Assembly (NCBI GenBank): GCA_003601725.1
Contig: PIYJ01000013.1
Coordinates: 1-17,380 of the forward strand
DNA: 17,380 nt
From: Candidatus Bathyarchaeota archaeon
GTDB taxonomy: Archaea > Thermoproteota > Bathyarchaeia > Bathyarchaeales > DTEX01
Direction: 5' to 3'
Shown piece after piece: positions 1 to 6,121 of this stretch (position 1 is the first letter of the stretch; the number at the start of each line of letters is the position of its first letter). Below the pieces are notes generated by a model, which was not told the DNA's origin, made no database searches, and worked only from the letters and a program-made list of their open reading frames with translations. Position numbers and translations under genes: made by a program.

Positions 1-818
1 CCGAAGCCTTGCATTAAGCCTAAACCTTTAAGGTGCTTCATGAGCTCCGCGGGGACCAGAATGTAGGCTCTTAGGGGAAGCTTTCCTTCTTTACGTAGGC
101 GTTGAAGGGCACGTAGCTCCATTGGAGACTCGATGATCCAATGCACACAGGTTAAACCGGCCTTAACTGCCTCTCTGCAGGCTTCAACACAGGTATTCAG
201 GGTCTCCTCCTCACTCGCCTTTGGAAAAACTTTTGTGATTAGTTCTAAGGCGTTTTCGCGAATAATTCCGGTAGGTTCACCGGTGGAAACGTCCTTATCG
301 ATCTCTCCTCCAAGCGGCGGTTCAGTCGCCTTATCTATCCCGGCTAATTCTAGGGCTTTGGAATTCGCAACGCAGATGTGACTGCAGACGCGGAATAGAA
401 CAACTGGGTTTTCCGGTGCAGCCTCATCTAGGTCCCATCTTGTCGGCAGCCGTTTTTCAACAAATTTTTCTTGATCCCATCCTCGACCGAAGATCCATGC
501 GTTTGGCGGGAGGCTTTCAGCTTTTTCCTTAACGAGCCTCTTCAGTTGAGTTATCGAAGTTAAGCCTCTTAGGTTGAGGGTTGAGAGGCTTCTCCCGAAA
601 CTGGCCATGTGAACGTGACAGTCTGTTAGGCCGGGTATGACTGTCTTTCCATTGAGGTTTATAACCTGAGTGTTTGGGCCGACAAGTTTTGAAACTTCTT
701 TATCTTCTCCTACATAGACTATCTTCTCATCTAGAACCGCAACTGCCTCTGCTCTCGGCTTTTCCCGGTTAAATGTATAGATCTTCCCATTCAACAATAC
801 TAAACTAGCATTCAACAT
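1..818 (-). CDS. YtcJ-like metal-dependent amidohydrolase (5' part, runs off the left edge)
   Basis: Reading the minus strand from an ATG at 818 gives an open frame of 272 codons with no stop before the window edge, so only the N-terminal part is present. The start MLNASLVLLNGKIYTF and the segment GKTVIPGLTDCHVHM at residues 57-71 are typical of the amidohydrolase superfamily; H68 and H70 form the HxH metal-binding pair. The later motifs WIFGRGWDQE and SHICVANSKALELAG match the Amidohydro_3/YtcJ branch, whose substrates are mostly unknown (amide or carbamate hydrolysis). The C-terminal metal ligands lie outside the window. No signal peptide is seen, so the product is probably cytoplasmic. The gene is transcribed away from the tRNA-Ala gene. 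Family membership is secure; the substrate cannot be told from sequence. Confidence 0.88.
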   Translation of the reverse strand, partial: MLNASLVLLNGKIYTFNREKPRAEAVAVLDEKIVYVGEDKEVSKLVGPNTQVINLNGKTVIPGLTDCHVHMASFGRSLSTLNLRGLTSITQLKRLVKEKAESLPPNAWIFGRGWDQEKFVEKRLPTRWDLDEAAPENPVVLFRVCSHICVANSKALELAGIDKATEPPLGGEIDKDVSTGEPTGIIRENALELITKVFPKASEEETLNTCVEACREAVKAGLTCVHWIIESPMELRALQRLRKEGKLPLRAYILVPAELMKHLKGLGLMQGF

Positions 819-1086
819 GTTCTAGTAATGCGTATTAAAATACAGATTAAGTTTTTGATAGCTATATTCCGTCTTACTCCGACTTCCAACATGAATTATT
901 CTCGAAGATCCCTTGAATCAGCATGAAAAGCATATGAAGAATAAATCAGAAATGGATTTAGATGTCTTAGGAAAGATATTAATTCAGTAAAGATATCCTC
1001 TACACAACGCCACAACAGAATACTCGAAACTTAAATAACACCGAATCAAAACTTTATTCCTTGAAAACCCTTCAAGATATCTTAGG
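819..1086. other. Intergenic region between the amidohydrolase start and tRNA-Ala
   Basis: About 270 AT-rich bases carrying the minus-strand promoter of the amidohydrolase and the plus-strand promoter of tRNA-Ala. I found no convincing coding frame or structured RNA here. Confidence 0.5.
1030..1058 (+). promoter_or_regulatory. Candidate TATA boxes for tRNA-Ala
   Basis: CTTAAATAA at 1030-1038 looks like an archaeal TATA box preceded by purine-rich bases (CGAAA), and a weaker ACTTTATT lies at 1051-1058. The first would start transcription about 25 nt before the mature tRNA, the second about 7 nt before it. Assignment rests only on position and composition. Confidence 0.4.
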
Positions 1087-1164
1087 GGGCCGGTAGTTCA
1101 GTCTGGAATGAATGCCGCCCTCGCACGGCGGAGGTCGGGGGTTCAAATCCCCCCCGGTCCACCA
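1087..1164 (+). tRNA. tRNA-Ala (anticodon CGC) with encoded CCA
   Basis: A full cloverleaf can be drawn. The acceptor stem GGGCCGG (1087-1093) pairs with CCGGTCC (1154-1160) and contains the G3:U70 pair that identifies alanine tRNAs. The D stem is GTTC/GAAT with GG in the loop. The anticodon stem CCGCC/GGCGG (1115-1119, 1127-1131) encloses loop CTCGCAC with anticodon CGC at 1122-1124, reading GCG codons. The T arm is GGGGG-TTCAAAT-CCCCC. The discriminator is A1161 and CCA is encoded at 1162-1164. No intron is present. The base before the 3' D-stem strand is T rather than the usual A21, a small oddity. The gene stands alone. Confidence 0.97.
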
Positions 1165-1167
1165 CCA

Positions 1168-1182
1168 GGAACCTACGGTTCC
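1168..1182 (+). terminator. Perfect 6-bp hairpin directly after tRNA-Ala
   Basis: GGAACC-TAC-GGTTCC forms a 6-bp stem with a 3-nt loop, beginning 3 nt after the encoded CCA. No T run follows, so it is not a bacterial-type terminator. It may help 3'-end processing of the tRNA precursor or stop the transcript. Position is the only functional evidence. Confidence 0.35.
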
Positions 1183-1242
1183 CAGAGTCATCGTTTTGAA
1201 CAGCAAGTTTCAAGGCCTTTTCGCAAATCTGGCTTGTAAAGA

Positions 1243-1260
1243 ATGTGCATTTTTGTACAT
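1243..1260. repeat. Short inverted repeat with T-rich loop
   Basis: ATGTGCA-TTTT-TGTACAT can form a 7-bp stem (one G-U pair when transcribed on plus) with a TTTT loop. It lies about 80 nt after the tRNA in non-coding sequence. It could be part of the tRNA transcript's end or chance. Confidence 0.25.
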
Positions 1261-1345
1261 ACACGCGCTTCGGAATTAAAGAGTTGAATGGATATTCATC
1301 CGGACATATAAACGATTAAAGGAACATCCATCCGAGACCACTCAA

Positions 1346-1355
1346 GTATATATAC
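1346..1355 (+). promoter_or_regulatory. TATA-like palindrome GTATATATAC in an empty intergenic region
   Basis: A perfect 10-bp palindrome that would be a strong archaeal TATA box in either direction. On plus, a start about 26 nt downstream (about 1376) would fall at the bulged hairpin 1372-1403. No coding gene begins after it on either strand at a suitable distance, so it is either a promoter for an unannotated RNA or fortuitous. Confidence 0.3.
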
Positions 1356-1371
1356 GATTTTTTCCCCGCAG

Positions 1372-1403
1372 AAGTGATATTTTCAGCCGAGACGGCATCA
1401 CTT
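1372..1403. repeat. Bulged hairpin downstream of the nucleoside phosphorylase gene
   Basis: AAGTGAT (1372-1378) pairs with ATCACTT (1397-1403). Inside it GCCG (1386-1389) pairs with CGGC (1393-1396) around an AGA loop, leaving a 7-nt one-sided bulge at 1379-1385. That makes 11 base pairs in total. It sits 60 nt after the stop of the minus-strand nucleoside phosphorylase, so it may end or stabilise that mRNA, or it may belong to a plus-strand small RNA. No T run follows it on either strand, although U-rich stretches (minus strand, about 1408-1437) lie between it and the stop codon. Confidence 0.35.
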
Positions 1404-1462
1404 AATTTATAAAGAAAGATTTCCCAGCGGCAAAAAGAGAAACCTCAGCCGAAAGAACACTC

Positions 1463-2311
1463 CTATCTTTCTATGCGAACTTTACGTAGAGACTCCAATG
1501 AGACTTCTAGAAGAGACTTCGAGGCCTTTCTCCTCTTCTCCTCATGGTTCCCTTCTATCCTCAAGTCCCACCCCTCCTCTCCCACGTAATCTCCAGCATA
1601 GAAGATGGCGGCCATCTTCCTCCCACGGAACTTCGCTATTGAGAAGAGAGCTGAAGCCTCCATATCGACGCATATGGCTCCTCCCCGCGTGAAAGCTTCT
1701 CTCTTCTCGGATGTCTCCCGATAGAAGGCGTCAGTCGTCCAGACCGCACCCTCAACGAATCGAAGCCCACGCTCCTTCAAGACCTCCTTGATCAGCCACG
1801 AAAGTCTCGAATCCGGAAATGAGTAGGGAGACGGCTTCTCATAATGATAGGAGGTCCCCTCGTCTCTTATGGCTTTATTGGGAACTATGATCCTCCATCG
1901 AGGTATATCGGGACTTAAGACTCCCACACCACCCATGAGAATGGCGTACTCAACCCCTAAGGCGAGGAGATCCTCCAGTTCAGCCCCAGCCATAGGCGCT
2001 CCGATACCGAGCTGGAACAGACAGACGGGGATACCCTTATACTTGAAGATGTAGGCCTTTTCAAACGAGAGGTCGATCTCCTCCATCTGATAACCCAGAG
2101 AGCCAAGTATCTCTTTAACCTCCATGTACTGGAATGTCAGGATGCAATACTTCGGAAGGCCTGAAACATTAAACCGACCGGCCTTTCTGAGCTGATTTAT
2201 CCACTCTTCGGGGCTTGTTAAGCTCCGATCGGACGGGCTTCCATAGAGAAGGGGGATCCTAGGCATCTCTGAAGCTTTACACTCTTCCTCATGATTCTTG
2301 AATATACTCAT
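1463..2311 (-). CDS. Nucleoside phosphorylase (uridine phosphorylase-like, PNP_UDP_1 fold)
   Basis: A 282-residue cytoplasmic enzyme of the PNP/uridine phosphorylase fold, which splits a nucleoside with phosphate into a base and ribose-1-phosphate in salvage or nucleoside breakdown. Visible marks are LGIGAPMAGAELEDL, the glycine-rich MGGVGVL, WTTDAFYRE (T192-D194) and VDMEASALF, where M217-E218 is the conserved ribose-binding pair. The N-terminal phosphate-loop GDPxR motif of classical uridine phosphorylases is not evident; a long N-terminus ending in PKYCILTF replaces it, as in a group of archaeal and bacterial homologues. ATG 2311 is preceded by a GAGG about 8 nt upstream; Met16 is an alternative start. 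The gene is alone, behind its own TATA-like box at 2361-2368. Base specificity cannot be told. Confidence 0.88.
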   Translation of the reverse strand: MSIFKNHEEECKASEMPRIPLLYGSPSDRSLTSPEEWINQLRKAGRFNVSGLPKYCILTFQYMEVKEILGSLGYQMEEIDLSFEKAYIFKYKGIPVCLFQLGIGAPMAGAELEDLLALGVEYAILMGGVGVLSPDIPRWRIIVPNKAIRDEGTSYHYEKPSPYSFPDSRLSWLIKEVLKERGLRFVEGAVWTTDAFYRETSEKREAFTRGGAICVDMEASALFSIAKFRGRKMAAIFYAGDYVGEEGWDLRIEGNHEEKRRKASKSLLEVSLESLRKVRIER

Positions 2312-2360
2312 GCCAAAGCCTCAATACAAATCGGGTCTTATCCAATGAATGCTGGACACA

Positions 2361-2368
2361 TATATTTA
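2361..2368 (-). promoter_or_regulatory. TATA box of the nucleoside phosphorylase gene
   Basis: On minus this reads TAAATATA, about 50 nt before the ATG at 2311. That would place the transcript start near 2338 and give a leader of roughly 27 nt, enough to hold the GAGG ribosome site. Confidence 0.45.
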
Positions 2369-2383
2369 GGTTTCAATACCCAC

Positions 2384-2411
2384 CCATGCATTGAATGTAT
2401 GGTTTGATACA
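2384..2411. promoter_or_regulatory. Overlapping palindromes upstream of the nucleoside phosphorylase promoter, candidate operator
   Basis: CCATGCATTGAATGTATGG (2384-2402) is a 19-bp palindrome with one mismatch pair around a central G. It overlaps TGTAT-N6-ATACA (2396-2411), a second inverted repeat. Both lie just upstream of the TATA-like box 2361-2368, where archaeal activators often bind. A regulator-binding site is inference. Confidence 0.35.
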
Positions 2412-2678
2412 CATAAAAAATAGTGAAGCCTACACCAACCAGGCCACTGAGGGAACCGCAATCACCTCTCCAGTTGATAAGATAATTATATTAACCCCTC
2501 GATCAACCGAGGAGTTACATTGTATTCCTGTCGAATAACTTCATCGAACCCCGTCAAATTAAAGTACTCACAAAATTGAACCCGAAGTTATTGCTTGCAT
2601 CTCCCTTTTCTCGCGCTCTTCAACTGAAAAATCATAAAAATTATCGTCATTCATACCGAATTCCATTCACCCTTAATG

Positions 2679-4904
2679 TCAATTAGCCTCAATCTGAAGC
2701 ATTAGTACATCTCTGCCTGGTAGAAGATCCTTGAACTGAATTTCCGTAGAACCGTATTCATCTATCTTCTCCTTACCCTTTTCAGTTATCCTGCTTACTG
2801 TGTATTTTTTGCCTTGAGGAAACCCATAATCTTTCAAGTCTATTTTGAAGGCTACAAGTTGAGGCGTTTCAGATATGTTTGTAAAGATTATTCCTAAGGT
2901 TCCATCATCAGCCTTCCAAACTGAAGACATGACCACAGGCAGGGTGACTTTAACTGTCTTCTGAATGAATGTCCAGTTAAGATCAATTGTAGGAAAAGAC
3001 GTGTCAAATTTCAGAGGGCGCATAAGTCTACCATGAAGTAGAAACTTCAAACCGAGTAAGCGGTATTTAGCCAACTTCTTAAGGTACTCCGCCTCAGCCT
3101 TATACTCGTCTTGGGTGATCTCGTAAAGATTAAACCACCCTAATTGGGCACCGAAGATGAACATCTGACCAACCTTCGCTCGGAAGGATATAGGATTCTT
3201 AAGATCCTCCATTGTGAAGCTCCTCCCAAAGGTTATAGTCCAGCCGCCATACACCGCTGGAAATATTGGAACTAGTTCTCCTTGAAATGAATGCCAAGTT
3301 AGAAACGCATCTAAGTAGGCCATGAAACATTCTGCATTGCACTCACTTGTCAATATAGCCTCAGGGTTCTTTTCCCTAGCTCTTTCTCTCGCTTTCCTCA
3401 ACATCTCCTCACAGCCGCTAAACCAGTAATTCCCACCTCCAAGGGGATGCCCATGCTCCGGGTCGAAGCAGAGATTCGATGGCGCTGCTGCAATTTGGTC
3501 TATATAAACTCCGTCAACTCCGTATTCACCAACTAACCTCTCAACTATTTCAGCAATCTTATCCTGCCAATACTCAGTAAAAGGACACATCACCGCGAAC
3601 TTCTGTCTAGAACCATAAAACTCAACATATTTCTGAAGAGTCTGCGCATTTAAGCGAGGCGCACTCTCTTTAGCGCAGTATCTTTCCGCCCTATCTAGAA
3701 GCCAGCTCCTACAGTTGAAATCAAAAATGCGACCGTTTATGTACGGCATAACCCGGACTCCGAACTCTTGAAGTTTCTTAACTGCGTCCTTGAACCCCTC
3801 TTTAGTGGGGAAGTATTCAGGGTAGTCCGTGTCAAAGGGTATCTTATGCCAGTTATACCAATGGATAGCTATGGGCACATCAAAGAACTCCCTAAACCTG
3901 AGAACCTCAGACACTACATATTTGGGATCACCAGGATCCATTCTTGGCTCTGGTGGACTGCCCGGCATACACCAGATAGTTATCTCTTGGAACCATCGAG
4001 GTACATCTCCACGTTTGCCAAGTTTTCCTCTCCTACACCACGCCGCGTTCTTCAACACCCATTCCCGGTAAAGTTGAGATGCATCGTACCAGTCGCCTCT
4101 GAAGACGCCGATAACAACATCATACGGCATTTCATATACTGTTTGAAGGACACCCATATTCTCAGGATAATTTATCAGTTGAAAAGATGACCTCGGCAGG
4201 TGCTTAACAACTGTGCCAGTATAGGTGTCAGGAATAAAGATGAAACGTTTGTGATAAGCTTTAGGGTCATATGCGGCGAGATATAGCCCGCTATAATCGT
4301 GACAGAAAGATAAGAACTGCATAGCAAAGTTCCATCCACCCGGGTAAGTCGCCTGGTAAGGGCTCATTTTTCTAGGATCTCGGTAAATACGTCCCCAACC
4401 GTCCGGAACGATCAATAAGTCGTGAGACGGATCATCACGGGTTGCTCCTACATTCTCCAACAATGGAAAAATAATCTCCCATAAACATGACTTTCTGCTA
4501 TGATTCTCCAGCTTTATCCTCCAATATGAAAGTGCGGAGTCTCTTTTGAGAGTTAGAGATACTTTGACGTTGATGACGCCCTTCTCGTCACCCAGGTCTA
4601 TATCCGTCCACTCGAAATTTATGACCAATGCATCTTCGGATTTTTCTTCAACCCTGTAAGAACGTTTACAGTCTACCTTATTGTCAATAATGTATGCTTT
4701 GCCGCCTGCATCTCTAAAATCTGCTTTCCAAAGTGACGCTGCCTCATCAGAAGGCAGCATGAAGCTGTAACCTGTCAGCATGTTAACGATATTACTGAGG
4801 CCAAAGCCACCCTCTGCCTTCTCAAATTCGAAACCTATAAGACCATTATGGACTGATATGTGAAACTCATCTTCTTTAACGCTAAACCCTCTTTTTTTAC
4901 CCAT
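2679..4904 (-). CDS. Putative glycoside hydrolase, DUF6259-type TIM-barrel protein
   Basis: A 741-residue protein without a signal peptide. Residues about 1-280 look like a beta-sandwich rich in aromatic and Asn/Asp turns. Residues about 300-600 form a TIM-barrel domain with IHWYNWHK, RVMPYING, YGVDGVYIDQIAA and ILTSECNAECF. The last 120 residues look like a beta domain, as in many glycosidases. The architecture recalls DUF6259 and retaining alpha-glycosidase-like clans. D469 (YIDQ) and E521 (TSECN) sit where catalytic acids fall after barrel strands, but that role is inference. The substrate is unknown; the nearby glucan phosphorylase makes a carbohydrate plausible. ATG 4904 was chosen because an upstream ATG is out of frame. 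A TATA-like box lies about 48 nt upstream. Confidence 0.75.
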   Translation of the reverse strand: MGKKRGFSVKEDEFHISVHNGLIGFEFEKAEGGFGLSNIVNMLTGYSFMLPSDEAASLWKADFRDAGGKAYIIDNKVDCKRSYRVEEKSEDALVINFEWTDIDLGDEKGVINVKVSLTLKRDSALSYWRIKLENHSRKSCLWEIIFPLLENVGATRDDPSHDLLIVPDGWGRIYRDPRKMSPYQATYPGGWNFAMQFLSFCHDYSGLYLAAYDPKAYHKRFIFIPDTYTGTVVKHLPRSSFQLINYPENMGVLQTVYEMPYDVVIGVFRGDWYDASQLYREWVLKNAAWCRRGKLGKRGDVPRWFQEITIWCMPGSPPEPRMDPGDPKYVVSEVLRFREFFDVPIAIHWYNWHKIPFDTDYPEYFPTKEGFKDAVKKLQEFGVRVMPYINGRIFDFNCRSWLLDRAERYCAKESAPRLNAQTLQKYVEFYGSRQKFAVMCPFTEYWQDKIAEIVERLVGEYGVDGVYIDQIAAAPSNLCFDPEHGHPLGGGNYWFSGCEEMLRKARERAREKNPEAILTSECNAECFMAYLDAFLTWHSFQGELVPIFPAVYGGWTITFGRSFTMEDLKNPISFRAKVGQMFIFGAQLGWFNLYEITQDEYKAEAEYLKKLAKYRLLGLKFLLHGRLMRPLKFDTSFPTIDLNWTFIQKTVKVTLPVVMSSVWKADDGTLGIIFTNISETPQLVAFKIDLKDYGFPQGKKYTVSRITEKGKEKIDEYGSTEIQFKDLLPGRDVLMLQIEAN

Positions 4905-4947
4905 ATCTTATCCATCTTCCAATCAAGGATACTTAGAACACAACATG

Positions 4948-4961
4948 CTATATTTCATTTA
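4948..4961 (-). promoter_or_regulatory. Promoter of the DUF6259-type gene
   Basis: On minus the sequence reads AAATGAAATATAGC, a purine-rich BRE-like stretch followed by a TATA-like core about 48 nt upstream of ATG 4904. The spacing matches the nucleoside phosphorylase promoter and would give a leader of about 22 nt. Confidence 0.4.
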
Positions 4962-5077
4962 GGATTTATCTTCTTTCTCAATCTCTTCTTAGCATCTCGG
5001 GGATCCTACAAGTCATTCTCACTAGAAGACTGCGTGCCAATCGAATTACAGACTTCTAGATTAAAAAAGGAGAAACG

Positions 5078-5109
5078 TTAAATTTTTTATTGCTCATCTT
5101 AAATTTAAG
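5078..5109 (+). promoter_or_regulatory. TATA-like box and 12-bp palindrome before the GNAT gene
   Basis: TTAAATTTTTTAT (5078-5090) is centred about 25 nt before a GTG at 5109, the distance expected for a leaderless archaeal start. CTTAAATTTAAG (5098-5109) is a perfect 12-bp palindrome whose last base is the first base of that GTG. It could be a second TATA element or an operator over the start site. Confidence 0.4.
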
Positions 5110-5752
5110 TGTCAGTTTTGATCTCCTCAAACCTTGATTTTCACATCGTTGATGTTATACAAAAGAAAGTATCTATGAAAAATATCTGTATAAGTGCCTT
5201 GCACCTCTGCCTTTCAGAAAGTATAAGAATCGACTCCGCTACCTAAAGTCCGCGATACCGAGGGGACTCCGTAAAAAGATTCTCTTCTTTAAGGGAGTTG
5301 CCGTCGGCCAGATTGAGTATGCCCCCGCTGAGGCTTCAGGCTACCCCATACATGACGGAAACATAGTGGTTCTAAACTGCATCTGGGTCTTAAGGAAGGC
5401 TAAGGGCCACCGCTTCGGAAAACGTCTCCTAAACGAGATGATCATGGACTACGAGGATGCGGATGGATTTGCCACGATAGGATTGGAGAATCACTGGAGC
5501 GGATGGCTGAAGAAAGAGCACATGGAGTATCTCGGCTTCACCTCGATAGATTCGTTCACCGTATCACATAAGACTAAACACGTAGGCGAACAGTTCAAGA
5601 TCCGTCTCATGTGGCTCCCAAACAGACGCGACAAGCCGCCAAGATGGAGAAAATCCAAACTCTTACGGGGCGTAGACTTCTGCATGGCACATCCACTCTA
5701 TCACGCACAGAGCATAAAAGAAAAGGAAATCCTCCAACCGAATTATCCTTGA
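5109..5752 (+). pseudogene. GNAT-family N-acetyltransferase, frameshifted near its N-terminus
   Basis: The main frame, ending at 5752, is open back to 5153 and encodes a GNAT-like protein: YKCLAPLPFRKYKNRLRYL, then GQIEYAPAEASGYPI, then CIWVLRKAKGHRFGKRLL, which holds the acetyl-CoA loop. The first ATG/GTG/TTG in that frame is GTG 5366, which would remove the whole N-terminal half. The frame starting at GTG 5109 instead gives SNLDFHIVDVIQKK and then runs into nonsense. Switching frame at about 5163-5170 (an A-rich tract, AAAAGAAAG) restores IYEKYLYKCL and yields about 214 residues. So either one base is missing in the assembly, or the gene is recently broken or frameshifts during translation. 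Acceptor substrate unknown. The next gene starts 46 nt downstream and is also interrupted. Confidence 0.75.
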
Positions 5753-5782
5753 ACATCAATTTAAAAGCTTAACATTATACAA

Positions 5783-5797
5783 TAAAAGGAGAGGAAC
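5783..5797 (+). promoter_or_regulatory. Strong ribosome-binding site of the TIGR04076-like gene
   Basis: AAAAGGAGAGGAAC precedes ATG 5798 with the GGAGAGG core about 4 nt away. It is the best Shine-Dalgarno match in this window. TTTAAAAG at 5760-5767 could be its TATA box, although the gene could also be co-transcribed with the GNAT gene. Confidence 0.5.
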
Positions 5798-6037
5798 ATG
5801 AGCAAAATCTCGGTAAGAGTCGTCGAAGGCAAGTGTCAAGGAGGATACCGCAAGATAGGGGACACCTTCGAAATAGACTATGACGATCCAGTGACGCCCC
5901 CGGGAATCTGAATCTACGCCTTCAGCGCGATGCTTCCCTATATCATGCTTTTACTGAGCAATGGAGAATTCCGATGGGAAGAAACGAAAACCGAGACGAC
6001 GATCAAATGCCCCGACCCCAACGGCATCACCCTATAG
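5798..6037 (+). pseudogene. TIGR04076-like small protein with an in-frame TGA at the conserved Cys position
   Basis: From ATG 5798 the frame reads MSKISVRVVEGKCQGGYRKI, continues through GDTFEIDYDDP and TPPGI, then meets TGA at 5909-5911 (codon 38). It continues in the same frame as IYAFSAMLPYIMLL, FRWEE and KCPDPNGITL to TAG at 6035-6037. This is the full TIGR04076 layout of about 80-90 residues. Members usually have Cys after the P-x-G-I/L segment, so TGA stands for one cysteine codon (TGT/TGC to TGA is one base change). The reading frame on both sides is well preserved. Options are a fresh nonsense mutation, a sequencing error, or UGA recoding to selenocysteine. I found no SECIS-like hairpin by eye in the 84 nt after the stop. 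Function of the family is unknown. Confidence 0.72.
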
Positions 6038-6121
6038 AGACCTATAAAAGAAAATTCTAAGCTAAAATATGAAGACGGAAAATCGCGACTGGAAGAATCA
6101 CCCTCCATGAAAATCTTGAAA

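Larger units (their letters stand above)
2312..2678. other. 367-bp intergenic region, no gene seen
   Basis: This holds the 3' end of the DUF6259-type gene's transcript and the promoter of the nucleoside phosphorylase, both on minus. A weak 5-bp hairpin CCTCG/CGAGG lies near 2497-2512. Two overlapping inverted repeats sit at 2384-2411. All frames are broken and I see no RNA gene. Confidence 0.5.

Noticed and set aside
133..381. 82-residue plus-strand open frame
   Set aside because: Lies wholly opposite the amidohydrolase coding sequence, which has clear family motifs; the plus frame shows none.
1082..1264. 60-residue minus-strand open frame containing RGGFEPPTSAVRG
   Set aside because: It is the antisense translation of the tRNA-Ala gene, a well-known false protein pattern.
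1087..1462. tRNA-Ala as an integration site with a remnant of a mobile element after it
   Set aside because: No second copy of the tRNA 3' end, integrase or foreign-looking gene is visible in the window.
2497..2512. CCTCG/CGAGG hairpin as terminator of the DUF6259-type gene
   Set aside because: Only 5 bp, more than 160 nt after the stop codon and without a T run.
4860..5081. 73-residue plus-strand open frame between the DUF6259-type gene and the GNAT gene
   Set aside because: Its first part is antisense to the start of the DUF6259-type gene and the rest is low-complexity Phe/Leu/Ser/Lys without motifs or a ribosome site.
6038..6121. SECIS element for the TGA-containing gene
   Set aside because: The stretch is A-rich and I could not draw a GC-rich stem with a GAA/A internal loop; a folding search is needed to exclude it.
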